Source: UBA3210 sp048359995 (lineage in GTDB: Bacteria; Bacillota_I; Bacilli_A; RFN20; CAG-449). Taken from it: 64,000 bases of DNA. Below the pieces are notes generated by a model, which had not been told where the DNA came from, ran no database searches, and was given only the letters and a program-made list of their open reading frames with translations. The stretch is from contig DBGCPK010000003.1 in NCBI GenBank assembly GCA_048359995.1, positions 144,057 through 208,056 of the forward strand, given 5' to 3'. Positions 15,517-25,112 of the stretch are shown piece by piece. Both the position numbers and the translations under genes were made by a program. Position 1 is the stretch's first letter, and each line of letters begins with the position of its first letter.

Positions 15517-17358
15517 CTAAATAAACATTGTAATCGAATATGCAGGAACGTTGATCGTTTCAGCAGTTAATTTCGCATAGTAAGATGAAGATGAAGATAG
15601 TGAGAATCGAATTTCCGTCGGCTCTCCATCGATGCCGAGTTCGTCTTTGGAAATCGCGTTTGCCTTGTTGCTGAAATTGTACAGAAGATAAACTTTGTTG
15701 CCTTCGTACTCCTTGCACATGACCAGATAATTGTACGACGTTTTGACGAAACTCTGCTTTCCGCGCGCGATTTCCGGAAGATAGGTCTTCGCCAGATTGA
15801 GTTCGCGCATGAAATTCCAGAGCGAATTCGAATCCTTGATCTGCTTGTCGGCAGGCGCGTAATACTGTTCAGTCGGCGTCGCTCCCGGCGCATAATTCGT
15901 CATTCCGGCGGTATTGCTGTCCGACCAGTACATCGGATGGCGCTTGTTCGGATCTTTGTTGGCTTCCACCGACTGGTCGCCGGCTTTCATTCCGATCTCT
16001 TCTCCGTAATAATTGAAGGTAACGCCCGTCAAGGTGTTGTTCAAACCCCAATAGAATTTATTGGCGACCAGCAGTTCTTTGTCGGAGAATTTTCCGGCCA
16101 ATTGATTGACCGCGCGGATCGTATCGTGATTGACGCCGAAATTGGAATCGACCGCATCGGGATTGGCCGAATACAGCAGTTCGTCCCAGTTCTGAACGAT
16201 ATTTTTGAAGTAATCCGCCGCGCATCGGACGTCAGCGCCGTTGTTGACGATGTTGAATTGAATGCTCCCGTCGGGGACAGAAAACTGAATTTCTTCCTTT
16301 TTCGCGTTCAAATCGTCGATTTTCTTATTGTACAGATAGGCATTGGTCATCGCCGTCGCCAGTTTGCCCTGTCCGCCCGAACCATAGTTGAAGTTCATAT
16401 AAGAGATGTCGTGCGTGTTCTCGTAGTAGGTCGATACCGTGTTGCTCCACGGACCTTCGGCGACCAAGAAACAGTCTTTTTCCCTTCCTTGCGTCAGTTC
16501 TTTTCCGAAATCGGCGAGCTTGTTGAGCGTCTCGTAATTCTTCGGCTTGTTCCAGTCGAAGTAATGCTCCACGGCGTCGAGACGAAAGCCGCGAACGCCG
16601 CGCTGCAACCAGAAATCCATGATATTTTTGATTTCGTCGAGAACCACATCCTCGCTCAGATTCAAATCCGGCATTCCGCTGTTGAACTGACCTTCGTAGT
16701 ACCAATCCGTGCCGGAAACCGAATGCCAGTTGCAACCGCTTTGCAATTTCGTGCGGTGATTGAAGTGATAGTAGCGCAAACTCGGATAGAGATTTTTCGC
16801 TTCTTCGGTCGGTTCGCCCGTTTCCGGATCGAAGTCGGTCACGTTCCGCAAATCGCTACAGGCTTTGGTAAACCAAGGGTGCTGGTCGGACGTGTGATTC
16901 ACCGCAAGATCGAGAATGATGTCGATCCCCCGCCGATTCGCTTCTTCGACAAGCGTATCGAAATCCTCTAACGTACCGTAGGAACTGTCGACGCTGTAAT
17001 AATCGGTCGCGTCGTATTTGTGATAAGTCGGACTCGGAAAGATCGGCAACAGATAAATTCCGTCGTATCCCAGAGATGTTTTGGAAAATTTCTGCCCGTC
17101 CTTGATGTAGTCGAGTTTTTCCGTCAATCCTTTAAGATCGCCGATTCCGTCTCCGTTTCCGTCAAAGTAAGAATAGACCAGAATCTGGTAATAGTTTTTA
17201 TATGTATCGTCGACGTAATTGTCGAAGTGATCTTCGGTCTGATATAACGGCTTGCTCTTGGAAAGAGAAACACCGTTTGCCTTCGTTCCGCAGGAAGCCA
17301 TCGTCGTCGCGAGCAAAAGCGCCGAAGTCAGGATACCGAATGTTTTTCCTTTTTTCAT
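15517..17358 (-). CDS. Secreted GH13 alpha-amylase-family lipoprotein
   Basis: The 613-residue protein opens with a lipoprotein signal (LLLATTMASC), so it should act on the outer face of the membrane. The GH13 barrel is complete: NGDGIGDLKGLTEKLDYI, DLAVNHTSDQHPWF, RGFRLDAVEHYF (nucleophile Asp), FLVAEGPWS (acid/base Glu) and FGVNHDTIR (third Asp). It likely trims starch or maltodextrin for the transporter encoded upstream. Its ATG overlaps the stop of the cytoplasmic GH13 gene by 4 bases. Strict specificity (amylase, neopullulanase or glucosidase) cannot be read from sequence. Confidence 0.9.
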   Translation of the reverse strand: MKKGKTFGILTSALLLATTMASCGTKANGVSLSKSKPLYQTEDHFDNYVDDTYKNYYQILVYSYFDGNGDGIGDLKGLTEKLDYIKDGQKFSKTSLGYDGIYLLPIFPSPTYHKYDATDYYSVDSSYGTLEDFDTLVEEANRRGIDIILDLAVNHTSDQHPWFTKACSDLRNVTDFDPETGEPTEEAKNLYPSLRYYHFNHRTKLQSGCNWHSVSGTDWYYEGQFNSGMPDLNLSEDVVLDEIKNIMDFWLQRGVRGFRLDAVEHYFDWNKPKNYETLNKLADFGKELTQGREKDCFLVAEGPWSNTVSTYYENTHDISYMNFNYGSGGQGKLATAMTNAYLYNKKIDDLNAKKEEIQFSVPDGSIQFNIVNNGADVRCAADYFKNIVQNWDELLYSANPDAVDSNFGVNHDTIRAVNQLAGKFSDKELLVANKFYWGLNNTLTGVTFNYYGEEIGMKAGDQSVEANKDPNKRHPMYWSDSNTAGMTNYAPGATPTEQYYAPADKQIKDSNSLWNFMRELNLAKTYLPEIARGKQSFVKTSYNYLVMCKEYEGNKVYLLYNFSNKANAISKDELGIDGEPTEIRFSLSSSSSYYAKLTAETINVPAYSITMFI

Positions 17359-18857
17359 TTTTCCTCCTTTTCGATGACGACGCCCCGATAAGGATGCAAT
17401 ATTCCTTTATCCGAGTCTCCCGTTTCGGTGCGGAAGAGGATTTTTCCGTCGATTTCGATCGGATGATCCGATAAATTGATCAGAATTTTCAGATTCCCCC
17501 GTTCATAGGCGATATGCCCGTTTTGAAAAGACTCTATCGAAAACGCTCTTTCCGTGAAAGCTTTCTCCGCTTTCCGGAAAGCGATCAATTTTTTCAGCCA
17601 GTTCAGAAGCGAAGAAGATTCCTTTTCCGAAGAGGCGACATCGCTGTCGGCTCCTGTCTGCGGAAGATATAATTCCCCTTTTGTCTTGGAGAACCCGAAA
17701 TGCTCGCTGCGATCCCACTGCATCGGAGTGCGGTCACCGGTCCGTTGATAGCCACCGTCTTTGCTGGCGAGATCGCGATGTTTCATCATGATCTCGTCGC
17801 CGTAATACAAGAACGGAACCCCAGGAAGAGTGAACATCATCAGATAGTAGAGGCGAAGACGTCTTTCGTCCAAGAAAGAAGAAATACGCGGTGTATCGTG
17901 ATTCCCCGAAATGAGTCCGAGATAACCGCCGAACCGCTCAGCTTCGCCGATCCGTTGCAACAGGTCGGTTTCAACTTTCGGCTGTTCGCCCCCGTTTAAG
18001 AGGCTGGTGCCGCGCGAATTCGCGGTTGAGCGGACCAAAAGGTGAAAGAAGTTGTCCCAATGATCGAGGACGAAATCGCAATCGAATCCACAGGATAACG
18101 ACCGCGCGGGATTACTCCACTCGCTGACGAGGACCGATTCCGGATAAGCTTTCTTCACCTCCGAAGAAATCTCTTTCCAAATTTCCATCGTCGCTTCCTT
18201 GTCATCGTCGTTTTTCACCAAAGAATCCGCCATATCGACGCGGAACCCGTCCACACCGAGTTTCAGCCAGAAGAACATGATCTTTTTCAAATATTCTCTT
18301 GCCGCGTACGTGCGCGGATCCTTGTAGGACATCTGCCATTTCGGGTGAGTGATTTCGTTAAAACCGTAATTGAATGCCGGTTGCGTGGAAAAGAAATTGA
18401 CCATATAGCAGGCATTCCGATCGTATCGTCCGGAGATCAGCCGATACGGTTGTTCCAAATCCCAAACGCAACTGTTCCAGATAAAGAGATCGGAACATTC
18501 GTTCCGTTCCGGTTCCGCGGAACGGAGAAACTCGCGATTCTTCTCGCTGGCATGACCGGCGACCAGATCGACGATGATCCGGATCCCTTTCCGATGCGCT
18601 TCGGCAAGAAGGTCTTTAAAATCCTCCATCGTCCCGAAACGCGGATCGACGTCGAAGAAATCGCTGACGTCGTATCCGCCGTCTTTAAACGGCGATTTGT
18701 AGAACGGATTGAGCCAGATGGCATTGCACCCTAGAGAAGCCACGTAATCGAGTTTCGAAGCGATTCCTCTGAGGTCGCCGATTCCGTCTCCGTTCGAATC
18801 CATGAACGAGGTCGGATAAATTTCGTAGAAAATCGCATTTTTCAGCCACTTGCTCAT
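17355..18857 (-). CDS. Cytoplasmic GH13 alpha-glucosidase / oligosaccharide hydrolase
   Basis: The 500-residue GH13 enzyme lacks a signal peptide, so it is cytoplasmic. Motifs: DSNGDGIGDLRGIASKLDYV, DLVAGHASEKNREF, DGFRVDMADSLV (nucleophile), VLVSEWSNP (Glu) and LISGNHDTPRISS (Asp). It resembles oligo-1,6-glucosidase/alpha-glucosidase enzymes of the MalL type that break imported maltodextrins to glucose; exact linkage is uncertain. Position between malG and the lipoprotein amylase ties it to maltodextrin use. Confidence 0.88.
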   Translation of the reverse strand: MSKWLKNAIFYEIYPTSFMDSNGDGIGDLRGIASKLDYVASLGCNAIWLNPFYKSPFKDGGYDVSDFFDVDPRFGTMEDFKDLLAEAHRKGIRIIVDLVAGHASEKNREFLRSAEPERNECSDLFIWNSCVWDLEQPYRLISGRYDRNACYMVNFFSTQPAFNYGFNEITHPKWQMSYKDPRTYAAREYLKKIMFFWLKLGVDGFRVDMADSLVKNDDDKEATMEIWKEISSEVKKAYPESVLVSEWSNPARSLSCGFDCDFVLDHWDNFFHLLVRSTANSRGTSLLNGGEQPKVETDLLQRIGEAERFGGYLGLISGNHDTPRISSFLDERRLRLYYLMMFTLPGVPFLYYGDEIMMKHRDLASKDGGYQRTGDRTPMQWDRSEHFGFSKTKGELYLPQTGADSDVASSEKESSSLLNWLKKLIAFRKAEKAFTERAFSIESFQNGHIAYERGNLKILINLSDHPIEIDGKILFRTETGDSDKGILHPYRGVVIEKEEK

Positions 18858-18862
18858 AAGTC

Positions 18863-19765
18863 TTATCCTTTAACCGCACCGCCGGTAACGCCGGAAATGT
18901 AGTATTTCTGCGTAGCGAGGAAGACCGACATGATCGGTATGGAAACGACAACCGAACCCGCGAAGAAATCGACGAATTTCAGGTTGATCTTTTCCTGAAC
19001 CGTAATCCATTGGTACATTCCCAATGCGACCGTATACTGGCTCGACGCGTCTCTGAGAATGATCTTGCAGAAGATGTAGTCCATCCACGGTCCCATAAAA
19101 GACTGAACCAGCGTATAGACGATGATCGGCTTGGAAAGCGGCAGAATGATCTTGTAGAAAATCTGCGCGTTGGTCGCCCCGTCGATACGCGCCGCCTCGT
19201 CCAACGACTTGGATACGGTATCGAAGAAACCTTTTGCCACATAGAATCCCATACCGGAAGTCATCGTGTAGCATAGCGTCAAGCCGACGAGCGATTGCGT
19301 CAAGTTGACCAATTTCAATATGTTGTAGACGGCGATCATCGACATGAAACCCGGGAACATACCCAAAATCAGGTTGACCGACATCAGCGTTTTACGACCT
19401 TTAAACTTCAATCGCGACATCGTATAAGCCACCGCCATCACGAAGAAAGTGTTGACGATCATCGTGATCAAGGCGACGATAAGCGTGTTGATAAACCATT
19501 TCAAATACGGTTCTGTCGACGACGTGAACAAATTGATGTAATGCTGGAATGTGAGATTTCCGAAATAGAAATTCAGCACTTCCAAGAAGGAAGCCCCTTT
19601 GGACGGAAGCGCGGAAATCGCTACGCGGGAATTCTCCGCATTGAAAGAAACAAAGACGATCCAGAGAATCGGAATCACCCAAATGATAGATAAGAGAACC
19701 AAAATGATGTAGATAATGGTATTCTGCGTTTTGGCCTTTCTCTTCATGCTTTTTACACGTGCCAT
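18863..19765 (-). CDS. malG: Maltodextrin ABC transporter permease MalG-type
   Basis: This 300-residue membrane protein has six predicted transmembrane helices (first near residues 17-37: IIYIILVLLSIIWVIPILWI). The EAA loop that contacts the ATPase reads KSLDEAARIDGATNAQIFYK. It pairs with MalF to form the maltodextrin channel. Its start overlaps the malF stop by one base, and five bases separate its stop from the GH13 gene start. Confidence 0.92.
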   Translation of the reverse strand: MARVKSMKRKAKTQNTIIYIILVLLSIIWVIPILWIVFVSFNAENSRVAISALPSKGASFLEVLNFYFGNLTFQHYINLFTSSTEPYLKWFINTLIVALITMIVNTFFVMAVAYTMSRLKFKGRKTLMSVNLILGMFPGFMSMIAVYNILKLVNLTQSLVGLTLCYTMTSGMGFYVAKGFFDTVSKSLDEAARIDGATNAQIFYKIILPLSKPIIVYTLVQSFMGPWMDYIFCKIILRDASSQYTVALGMYQWITVQEKINLKFVDFFAGSVVVSIPIMSVFLATQKYYISGVTGGAVKG

Positions 19766-21348
19766 TATGCGAAATCCTCCTCTCCTTTGAAACTGCTGGA
19801 ATTGCGATAGACGATCAACGAAATGACCGAAGAAATGATGAAGATAAAGATACCGACAACCGATGCCATCTTATAATCCGGATTATTTCCGTTCGTCAAC
19901 TGGAAGAGCCAGGTAACCAAGAGATCGGTGTGTCCGGCAGAACCGTAGAAGTTGTTCGTCTTCGGTCCCCCTCCTGTCAAAAGGTAGATGACACCGAAAC
20001 TGTTGAAGTTTCCGATAAACGTAGTGATCAGCGAAGGTCCCATTACGAAGATGATGTACCGCAACGTGATTTTGAAATAGATCGTTACCGCGGAAGCCCC
20101 GTCGATACGCGCCGATTCATAGAGATCTTCCGGCACGTTCATCAGAATGCCGGTAGTGCTTAAAACCGTGTACGGGATACCGATCCAAATGTTGATGACG
20201 ACGATCAGAATTCGCGGGAAGTCCACAGCCACTTTCCAACCGAAAATCGAAATGGTCGAATAAGGCGTGGCCAGGAACGTATATTTGACTCCCGTCCAAC
20301 GTTCGAGCAATGCCGTCAAAGGACCGTATTCGCCAAGGAACTGGCTGATGGCCAATAAGGAAACGAATTGAGGAACAGCGACGGAAAGAACAAGGCAAGT
20401 CCGCCAGAATTTCTTGAAGCGGATTCCCTTTTTGTTGATGATCGTGGCCACGAGAATCCCCAAAATGAAGTTGAGGAAAGTAGCCAAAACCGCCCATACC
20501 AGCGTCCATTTCAGGATTTCGACGAAAGTATAGCCGAACCCGGAACCTCCGAAATTGAAGATTTCTCCGAAGTTTTTCATGCCGACCCAGTCGAAGACGC
20601 CTTTCGGATAGTCCGTCGTATAATCGTAATTGGTGAAAGCCATGCAGATCATGTCGATCAAAGGCAAAATCGAGAAAATTACGACGCCGCAGATCGGAAG
20701 AGCCAAAAGCGTGATGTGAAATTTGCTGTTGAGAAAGTCGCTCATCTCTTCTTTGAACGTTTTGATGTGCTTCCCCTCTTCTTTATTCGTCTGAATTTCA
20801 TAAGACCGATTGACCGTCGTGACATAGAAGATGATGAAAATCACGATGATCGCTACGGTCAGAATGCCGTAGAGAAGCAAGCGCGGAGAATTGTCCGGAA
20901 CGACCTTGACCGGCGCTGGGCACTTTCCTGCCGCCACAGCTTCTTCTCTGGTATCGTAGATGACGTTGTTGCAGACATAGCCGCTCCGATAATCGCCTAA
21001 GGTTACCAAACTGACCAAGGCGCTTCCCCCGAAAACGACCATAAATACAATAAAAAGTGCTTCCAAAATCATCATTAGGACTCCCTTGACGTATTGACCA
21101 CGTCGGACGTGGCTCAATCCCAAGAGACCGAAAGATAATTTCGTAAACACATCGCCATAACGAAAAGATTGATACATTCTTTTGAATGAGCGACCCACCT
21201 TAAAAACGAAATTTTTGACGCCGATTCCGAATCCTTTTATAAAGTGCCATAATCCGAGTACGACTTTATAGAAAAATTCGTAAATCTTGTAAAAGAATTG
21301 TTTATAGCGAGGCAAGCCACAATAGTCAATGTATGACAAAAGTTTCAT
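19765..21348 (-). CDS. malF: Maltodextrin ABC transporter permease MalF-type, N-terminally extended
   Basis: The 527-residue permease carries the EAA loop (VPEDLYESARIDGASAV) and at least eight hydrophobic segments. Gram-positive MalF homologues are nearer 430 residues; the extra ~90-130 N-terminal residues include an aromatic, basic amphipathic stretch (residues 10-70), two membrane segments around 88-112 and 158-177, and a loop with a Cys pair (YVCNNVIY, AAGKCPAP). The downstream core is standard. AGGAGG lies upstream of the ATG. A strong hairpin separates it from malE. Confidence 0.9.
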   Translation of the reverse strand: MKLLSYIDYCGLPRYKQFFYKIYEFFYKVVLGLWHFIKGFGIGVKNFVFKVGRSFKRMYQSFRYGDVFTKLSFGLLGLSHVRRGQYVKGVLMMILEALFIVFMVVFGGSALVSLVTLGDYRSGYVCNNVIYDTREEAVAAGKCPAPVKVVPDNSPRLLLYGILTVAIIVIFIIFYVTTVNRSYEIQTNKEEGKHIKTFKEEMSDFLNSKFHITLLALPICGVVIFSILPLIDMICMAFTNYDYTTDYPKGVFDWVGMKNFGEIFNFGGSGFGYTFVEILKWTLVWAVLATFLNFILGILVATIINKKGIRFKKFWRTCLVLSVAVPQFVSLLAISQFLGEYGPLTALLERWTGVKYTFLATPYSTISIFGWKVAVDFPRILIVVINIWIGIPYTVLSTTGILMNVPEDLYESARIDGASAVTIYFKITLRYIIFVMGPSLITTFIGNFNSFGVIYLLTGGGPKTNNFYGSAGHTDLLVTWLFQLTNGNNPDYKMASVVGIFIFIISSVISLIVYRNSSSFKGEEDFA

Positions 21349-21376
21349 ATTTAATTATTGTCCTCCTAAATAAAAT

Positions 21377-21413
21377 GGCAGCGGGTAACTAAGAAAATAA
21401 TTACCTCGCTACC
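21377..21413 (-). promoter_or_regulatory. malE-malF intercistronic hairpin
   Basis: On the minus strand GGTAGCG-A-GGTAA pairs with TTACC-CGCTGCC (12 pairs, one bulged A, one wobble) around a ~12-base loop, followed by ATTTTATTT. It lies between the malE stop and the malF ribosome site. Such hairpins commonly give partial termination or protect the malE message, so that the binding protein is made in excess over the permease. Confidence 0.65.
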
Positions 21414-21445
21414 ATAATCATTGAATCCGTCTGATGCGAAAAGGC

Positions 21446-22678
21446 TTATTCCGCTTTTGCAGTGATAGTGTTGAGGAATTTCTCGAACCAAGATTCGACC
21501 GCGTTCTTGTCGGTTTCACCGCGCAAATCGCTTCCCAATGCCGTCGAGGCATCCCAGTATCCACGATCCGCATAAATCGTCGGTTGATTGAAGGTCGCTT
21601 TCAACTGCTCGGTCTGTGCGACGATGGACGCATCCCAAGTGATACTCGGATCCGCGATGGTTGCCGCATTCGTCGGAGCGGTCGTACGGAGCGAATAGCG
21701 GAGAGCCTGACTCTCTTGGTTCGCGATATAGGAGGCCAACGAGCAAGCCAATTCCGGATTTTGCGTCACGGAGTTGACGCCGATTTGCTTGTAATCGCCT
21801 ACTGCTTTCCAAGTTTCATCGTGCGCGGATGCTCCGCTTCCGAAAGTCAACTTCGGTAACGGTGCAGCAGCATAGATTCCGCCGCTCGATTCGATCGCCG
21901 TCTTTATCGTGCCCGAATTCCAAGTTCCCGTAACACCCGCGGCAATGGTCTTTCCGATTTCCGCGCTGCCGTCTCCGGCATACAATTTGCTCTTATTCGC
22001 GCCGTTATAGTAATCCCATACCCAGTTGGCGACTTCCAGCGCTTTGTTCGCCGGTTGAATTCCGGCCGTTCCGTCGGTGCCGTCTTCGCCGAAGATCGTG
22101 CAACCGTTGGAGAAGAAATAGGATTGCAGGTACCAACCGTTGGCGATATCCAATCCGAAATTATAGGTATATCCCTTCGCAGTGACATCCACCGCCAACA
22201 TGTTGTTCAAGGTAGTAATGTCTTCTTCGGAATATACGCTGGCGTCGTAGTACATAAAGAACGTATTCGGCGTAAACGGAATACCGTATTGCTTTCCTCC
22301 GACTTTTCCGGCATTGAGAACTTCCGATTCGATTCCCAAATCCGCTACGAAAGAATTGTCGATCTCATAGAGCAACTCCTGACGCACGAGGGTGCCGATT
22401 TGATCGCCGGCGAAGTGGAAGACGTCTGCCGAAGCTTTCGGATCGTTTTTGAGGTTGGTCGCCGCATCCGGTTCGTTGGTGACGATGACATCGAAGGATT
22501 TATCCGCGTAATCCGGATAGTCTTCTTTGAAATTATCGATGACTTGTTTGATGAAGTCGACATCCTCGGTGGCGCACCAAACTTTGAGGTCTACCTTTTT
22601 ACCTCCGCCACAAGATGCAAGCGAACCGGCGCCTAAGACCAACGCACCGGCCACTAACAAAAGTTTTTTATTTTTCAT
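21446..22678 (-). CDS. malE: Maltodextrin-binding lipoprotein
   Basis: The 410-residue protein has a lipoprotein signal (GAGSLASCGGG) and the extracellular solute-binding family 1 fold: VDLKVWCATEDVDFIKQVID, DVFHFAGDQIGTLV, YGIPFTPNTFFMYYDAS and GVTGTWNSGTIK. It would capture maltodextrins for MalFG. It is the first gene of the operon, behind a near-consensus promoter and a CcpA/MalR-type palindrome. Confidence 0.93.
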   Translation of the reverse strand: MKNKKLLLVAGALVLGAGSLASCGGGKKVDLKVWCATEDVDFIKQVIDNFKEDYPDYADKSFDVIVTNEPDAATNLKNDPKASADVFHFAGDQIGTLVRQELLYEIDNSFVADLGIESEVLNAGKVGGKQYGIPFTPNTFFMYYDASVYSEEDITTLNNMLAVDVTAKGYTYNFGLDIANGWYLQSYFFSNGCTIFGEDGTDGTAGIQPANKALEVANWVWDYYNGANKSKLYAGDGSAEIGKTIAAGVTGTWNSGTIKTAIESSGGIYAAAPLPKLTFGSGASAHDETWKAVGDYKQIGVNSVTQNPELACSLASYIANQESQALRYSLRTTAPTNAATIADPSITWDASIVAQTEQLKATFNQPTIYADRGYWDASTALGSDLRGETDKNAVESWFEKFLNTITAKAE

Positions 22679-22745
22679 TTACTATTCTCCCTTTCTACTT
22701 AATGAAAAAAGATATGTTTTCAATCATCCTTGCATATCTAAAATC

Positions 22746-22774
22746 ATTTTAAGATACAAAAATTAGTATGTCAA
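22746..22774 (-). promoter_or_regulatory. Sigma-A promoter of the maltodextrin operon
   Basis: On the minus strand a perfect TTGACA (22769-22774) is 17 bases from TAAAAT (22746-22751), one mismatch from consensus. The leader of about 60 bases contains a 7-bp inverted repeat (AGATATG/CATATCT, around 22709-22738). This is the best-matching promoter in the window. Confidence 0.85.
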
Positions 22775-22779
22775 CCAAT

Positions 22780-22801
22780 AAAATGAAAACGTTTTCATTT
22801 T
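22780..22801. promoter_or_regulatory. 22-bp perfect palindrome, CcpA/MalR (LacI-family) operator
   Basis: The half site AAAATGAAAAC is followed by its exact reverse complement; the core TGAAAACGTTTTCA fits the cre consensus. It lies five bases upstream of the -35 of malE, centred near -51. LacI-family sites there are compatible with activation or with a repressor contacting RNA polymerase. No regulator gene is in the window, so CcpA or a MalR homologue is inferred. Confidence 0.8.
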
Positions 22802-22894
22802 TTTGCCGGTTTTTCGTTATCCGATTTCCCAATTCGATTTTTTTCCTTTCTTTTCTCCCGTTTAAGCGCTGTTTTTTACAAAATTCGTCGAATT

Positions 22895-22927
22895 AAAAAG
22901 CCGCCGATAGTTCGACCTACCGACGGC
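22895..22927 (-). terminator. Rho-independent terminator after tex
   Basis: On the minus strand GCCGTCGGTAG and CTATCGGCGGC form an 11-bp stem with two G-U pairs and a 6-base loop, followed by TTTTTAATT. It lies 15 bases past the tex stop. Confidence 0.9.
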
Positions 22928-22942
22928 ATCGCTTGTCGAAAA

Positions 22943-25108
22943 TCAGGATTTCAAATCTTTCATCGAAAGGGAGATTTTTCGCTTTGCCGTATCGACGCCG
23001 ATGACCTTTACCTTGACGATCTGACCGATTCTCACCACGTCCAGCGGGTGCTTGACGTATCGATCTGCCAATTGGGAAATATGCACCAAGCCGTCCTGAT
23101 GGACGCCGATATCGACAAATGCGCCGAAATCGATGATATTGCGCACCGTTCCGTCCAGAACCATGCCTACTTTCAAGTCTTCGATCTCCTTTACGTCGTT
23201 TCTCAGCACTGCTTTGGTGTTGAGATCGCGGATATCTCTGCCCGGTTTTTCCAATTCGGCGACGATATCGCTCAACGTCTCTTCGCCGATATCCAGTTCG
23301 GTGGCGAGTTTTTCGGCATTCACTCCGTCTAATTTCGCGGTGAGTTCCGCGCTTCCCACCTGATCGACAGAAGCGCCGATCTTCTTCAACAATTCCAGCG
23401 TTGTCGCATAGGATTCGGGATGAATACCGGTATTGTCCAAAGGATAACCATCGGCAATTCTGAGAAAGCCGGCGCATTGCTCATAGGCCTTCGGTCCGAG
23501 TTTCGGAACGTCTTTCAATTGCTCTCTCTTCCGAAACGGTCCGTTTTTCTCCTTATAAAGGACGATATTCTCCGCGATGGATGCGTTGATTCCGGAGACG
23601 TAATTCAAGAGCGAAGAACTGGCGTTGTTGACATCGACGCCGACTTGATTCACGCAGTTTTCGACAACCCCGTTCAAGGCCGTTGAAAGGTGCTTTTGAT
23701 TCATATCGTGCTGGTATTGCCCGACGCCGATCGATTTCGGATCGATTTTTACCAATTCCGCCAGAGGATCCTGCACGCGTCGCGCCAGAGAAATCGCGCT
23801 TCGCACGCTGACGTCGAGATCGGGAAATTCCTTGATTCCCAATTTCGAGGCGCTGTAAACGGAAGCGCCCGCTTCGTTGGTGATGAGGTAATCGACGCTT
23901 TCTTTGAGTTCGGGATAACGGTCGAAAAGATATCGGTTCAAAAATTGCTCGCTCTCTCTTCCCGCGGTGCCGTTTCCAAGAGAGATCAAATCGACGCGGT
24001 ACTTTCGGATCAAGGCCGCCAGACGATCCGCCTCTTTCGCAAGAATTTCTTCGTTTCCCAATGTCGCGTGCAGAACGCCGGTATACAATTTTTTTCCGTT
24101 TTGATCGACGATGCCCAGTTTGCAGCCGGTTCGGAATCCCGGATCGAATCCCAAGACCACTTTATTTCGGACGGGTGCTTCCATCAGCAACTCTTTCAGA
24201 TTGGCTTTAAACACTTCGATCGAAGCGTTTTCGCTGACTTCGGTCAGATCGTTTCGAATCTCGTTCTCGATGGAGGGGCGAATCAATCGCGAATAGGCGT
24301 CGGAAACGGCTTCGCTCATCAGAGAAGTATAGATCGTGTTTTTTCGAACCAACTTCCGAAGAAGCCAGTTCACATTCTCGTCGGGATCTTGTACGGAAAC
24401 CCGAAGGATGCCCATTTTTTCACCCCGATTCAGCGCCAAAACGCGATGCGCCGGAATCTTGTTGATCCTTTCCGAATAACGATAATATTGCTCAAAGATG
24501 TATTTCCCCTCTTCGTCCTTGACCTTTTCCGAAACGATCAATCCGGAATCAAACGTGTTTTTCCGAATGTATTTCCGATAAGATGCTTCGTCGGAGATCT
24601 TTTCGGCGATGATGTCCTTCGCACCTTGCAGAGCCTCTTCGACGCTGTTGACGCCTTTCTCTTCGTCGATGAAAGAAACGACGTAAGAATCAAAATCGTC
24701 GCGGTTCTCCTGCCTGAATATGGTATCCGCCAGAGGTTCGAGTCCCTTGGCCTTGGCGATACTCGCCCGCGTTTTCCGTTTCGGCTTGAAAGGACGATAG
24801 ATGTCCTCCAACTCCGAAAGCGTCTTCGCATTCGACAAAGAGGCTTCGATCTCTTCGGTGTAAAGACCCTGCTCGCGAATCGAATTCACGATAGTGTCCA
24901 GACGATCGTAAAAATTCAGGTAATAATGGTATTTTTCTTCGAATGTCCGAAGCACTTCGTCGGTCATCGAATGCGTTTTTTCTTTCCGATAGCGCGCGAT
25001 GAAAGGGATCGTATCTCCCTGTTCGAGCATTTCGACGACATTGTCTACTTGCGACCGGCTCAGGTTTAAGTCGTCCATCAGTTTTTCTTTAATCGCATCG
25101 AGGTGCAT
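22943..25108 (-). CDS. tex: Tex-family RNA-binding transcription accessory protein
   Basis: The 721-residue protein is full-length Tex: an N-terminal helical domain with FIARYRKEKTHSMTDEVLR, the YqgF RNase-H-like fold (VLGFDPGFRTGCKLGIVD), helix-hairpin-helix repeats (YVSGINASIAENIV, KDVPKLGPKAYEQCAGFLRI) and a C-terminal S1 domain (VGMVLDGTVRNIIDFGAFVD). It binds nucleic acid and affects transcription; its substrate is not settled. It follows the small lipoprotein gene by 4 bases and is probably co-transcribed with it. Confidence 0.95.
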   Translation of the reverse strand: MHLDAIKEKLMDDLNLSRSQVDNVVEMLEQGDTIPFIARYRKEKTHSMTDEVLRTFEEKYHYYLNFYDRLDTIVNSIREQGLYTEEIEASLSNAKTLSELEDIYRPFKPKRKTRASIAKAKGLEPLADTIFRQENRDDFDSYVVSFIDEEKGVNSVEEALQGAKDIIAEKISDEASYRKYIRKNTFDSGLIVSEKVKDEEGKYIFEQYYRYSERINKIPAHRVLALNRGEKMGILRVSVQDPDENVNWLLRKLVRKNTIYTSLMSEAVSDAYSRLIRPSIENEIRNDLTEVSENASIEVFKANLKELLMEAPVRNKVVLGFDPGFRTGCKLGIVDQNGKKLYTGVLHATLGNEEILAKEADRLAALIRKYRVDLISLGNGTAGRESEQFLNRYLFDRYPELKESVDYLITNEAGASVYSASKLGIKEFPDLDVSVRSAISLARRVQDPLAELVKIDPKSIGVGQYQHDMNQKHLSTALNGVVENCVNQVGVDVNNASSSLLNYVSGINASIAENIVLYKEKNGPFRKREQLKDVPKLGPKAYEQCAGFLRIADGYPLDNTGIHPESYATTLELLKKIGASVDQVGSAELTAKLDGVNAEKLATELDIGEETLSDIVAELEKPGRDIRDLNTKAVLRNDVKEIEDLKVGMVLDGTVRNIIDFGAFVDIGVHQDGLVHISQLADRYVKHPLDVVRIGQIVKVKVIGVDTAKRKISLSMKDLKS

Positions 25109-25112
25109 ATAA

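Noticed and set aside
23690..25069. A 459-codon open frame opposite tex
   Set aside because: Antisense shadow of tex with repetitive Phe/Arg/Asp-rich composition typical of such frames.
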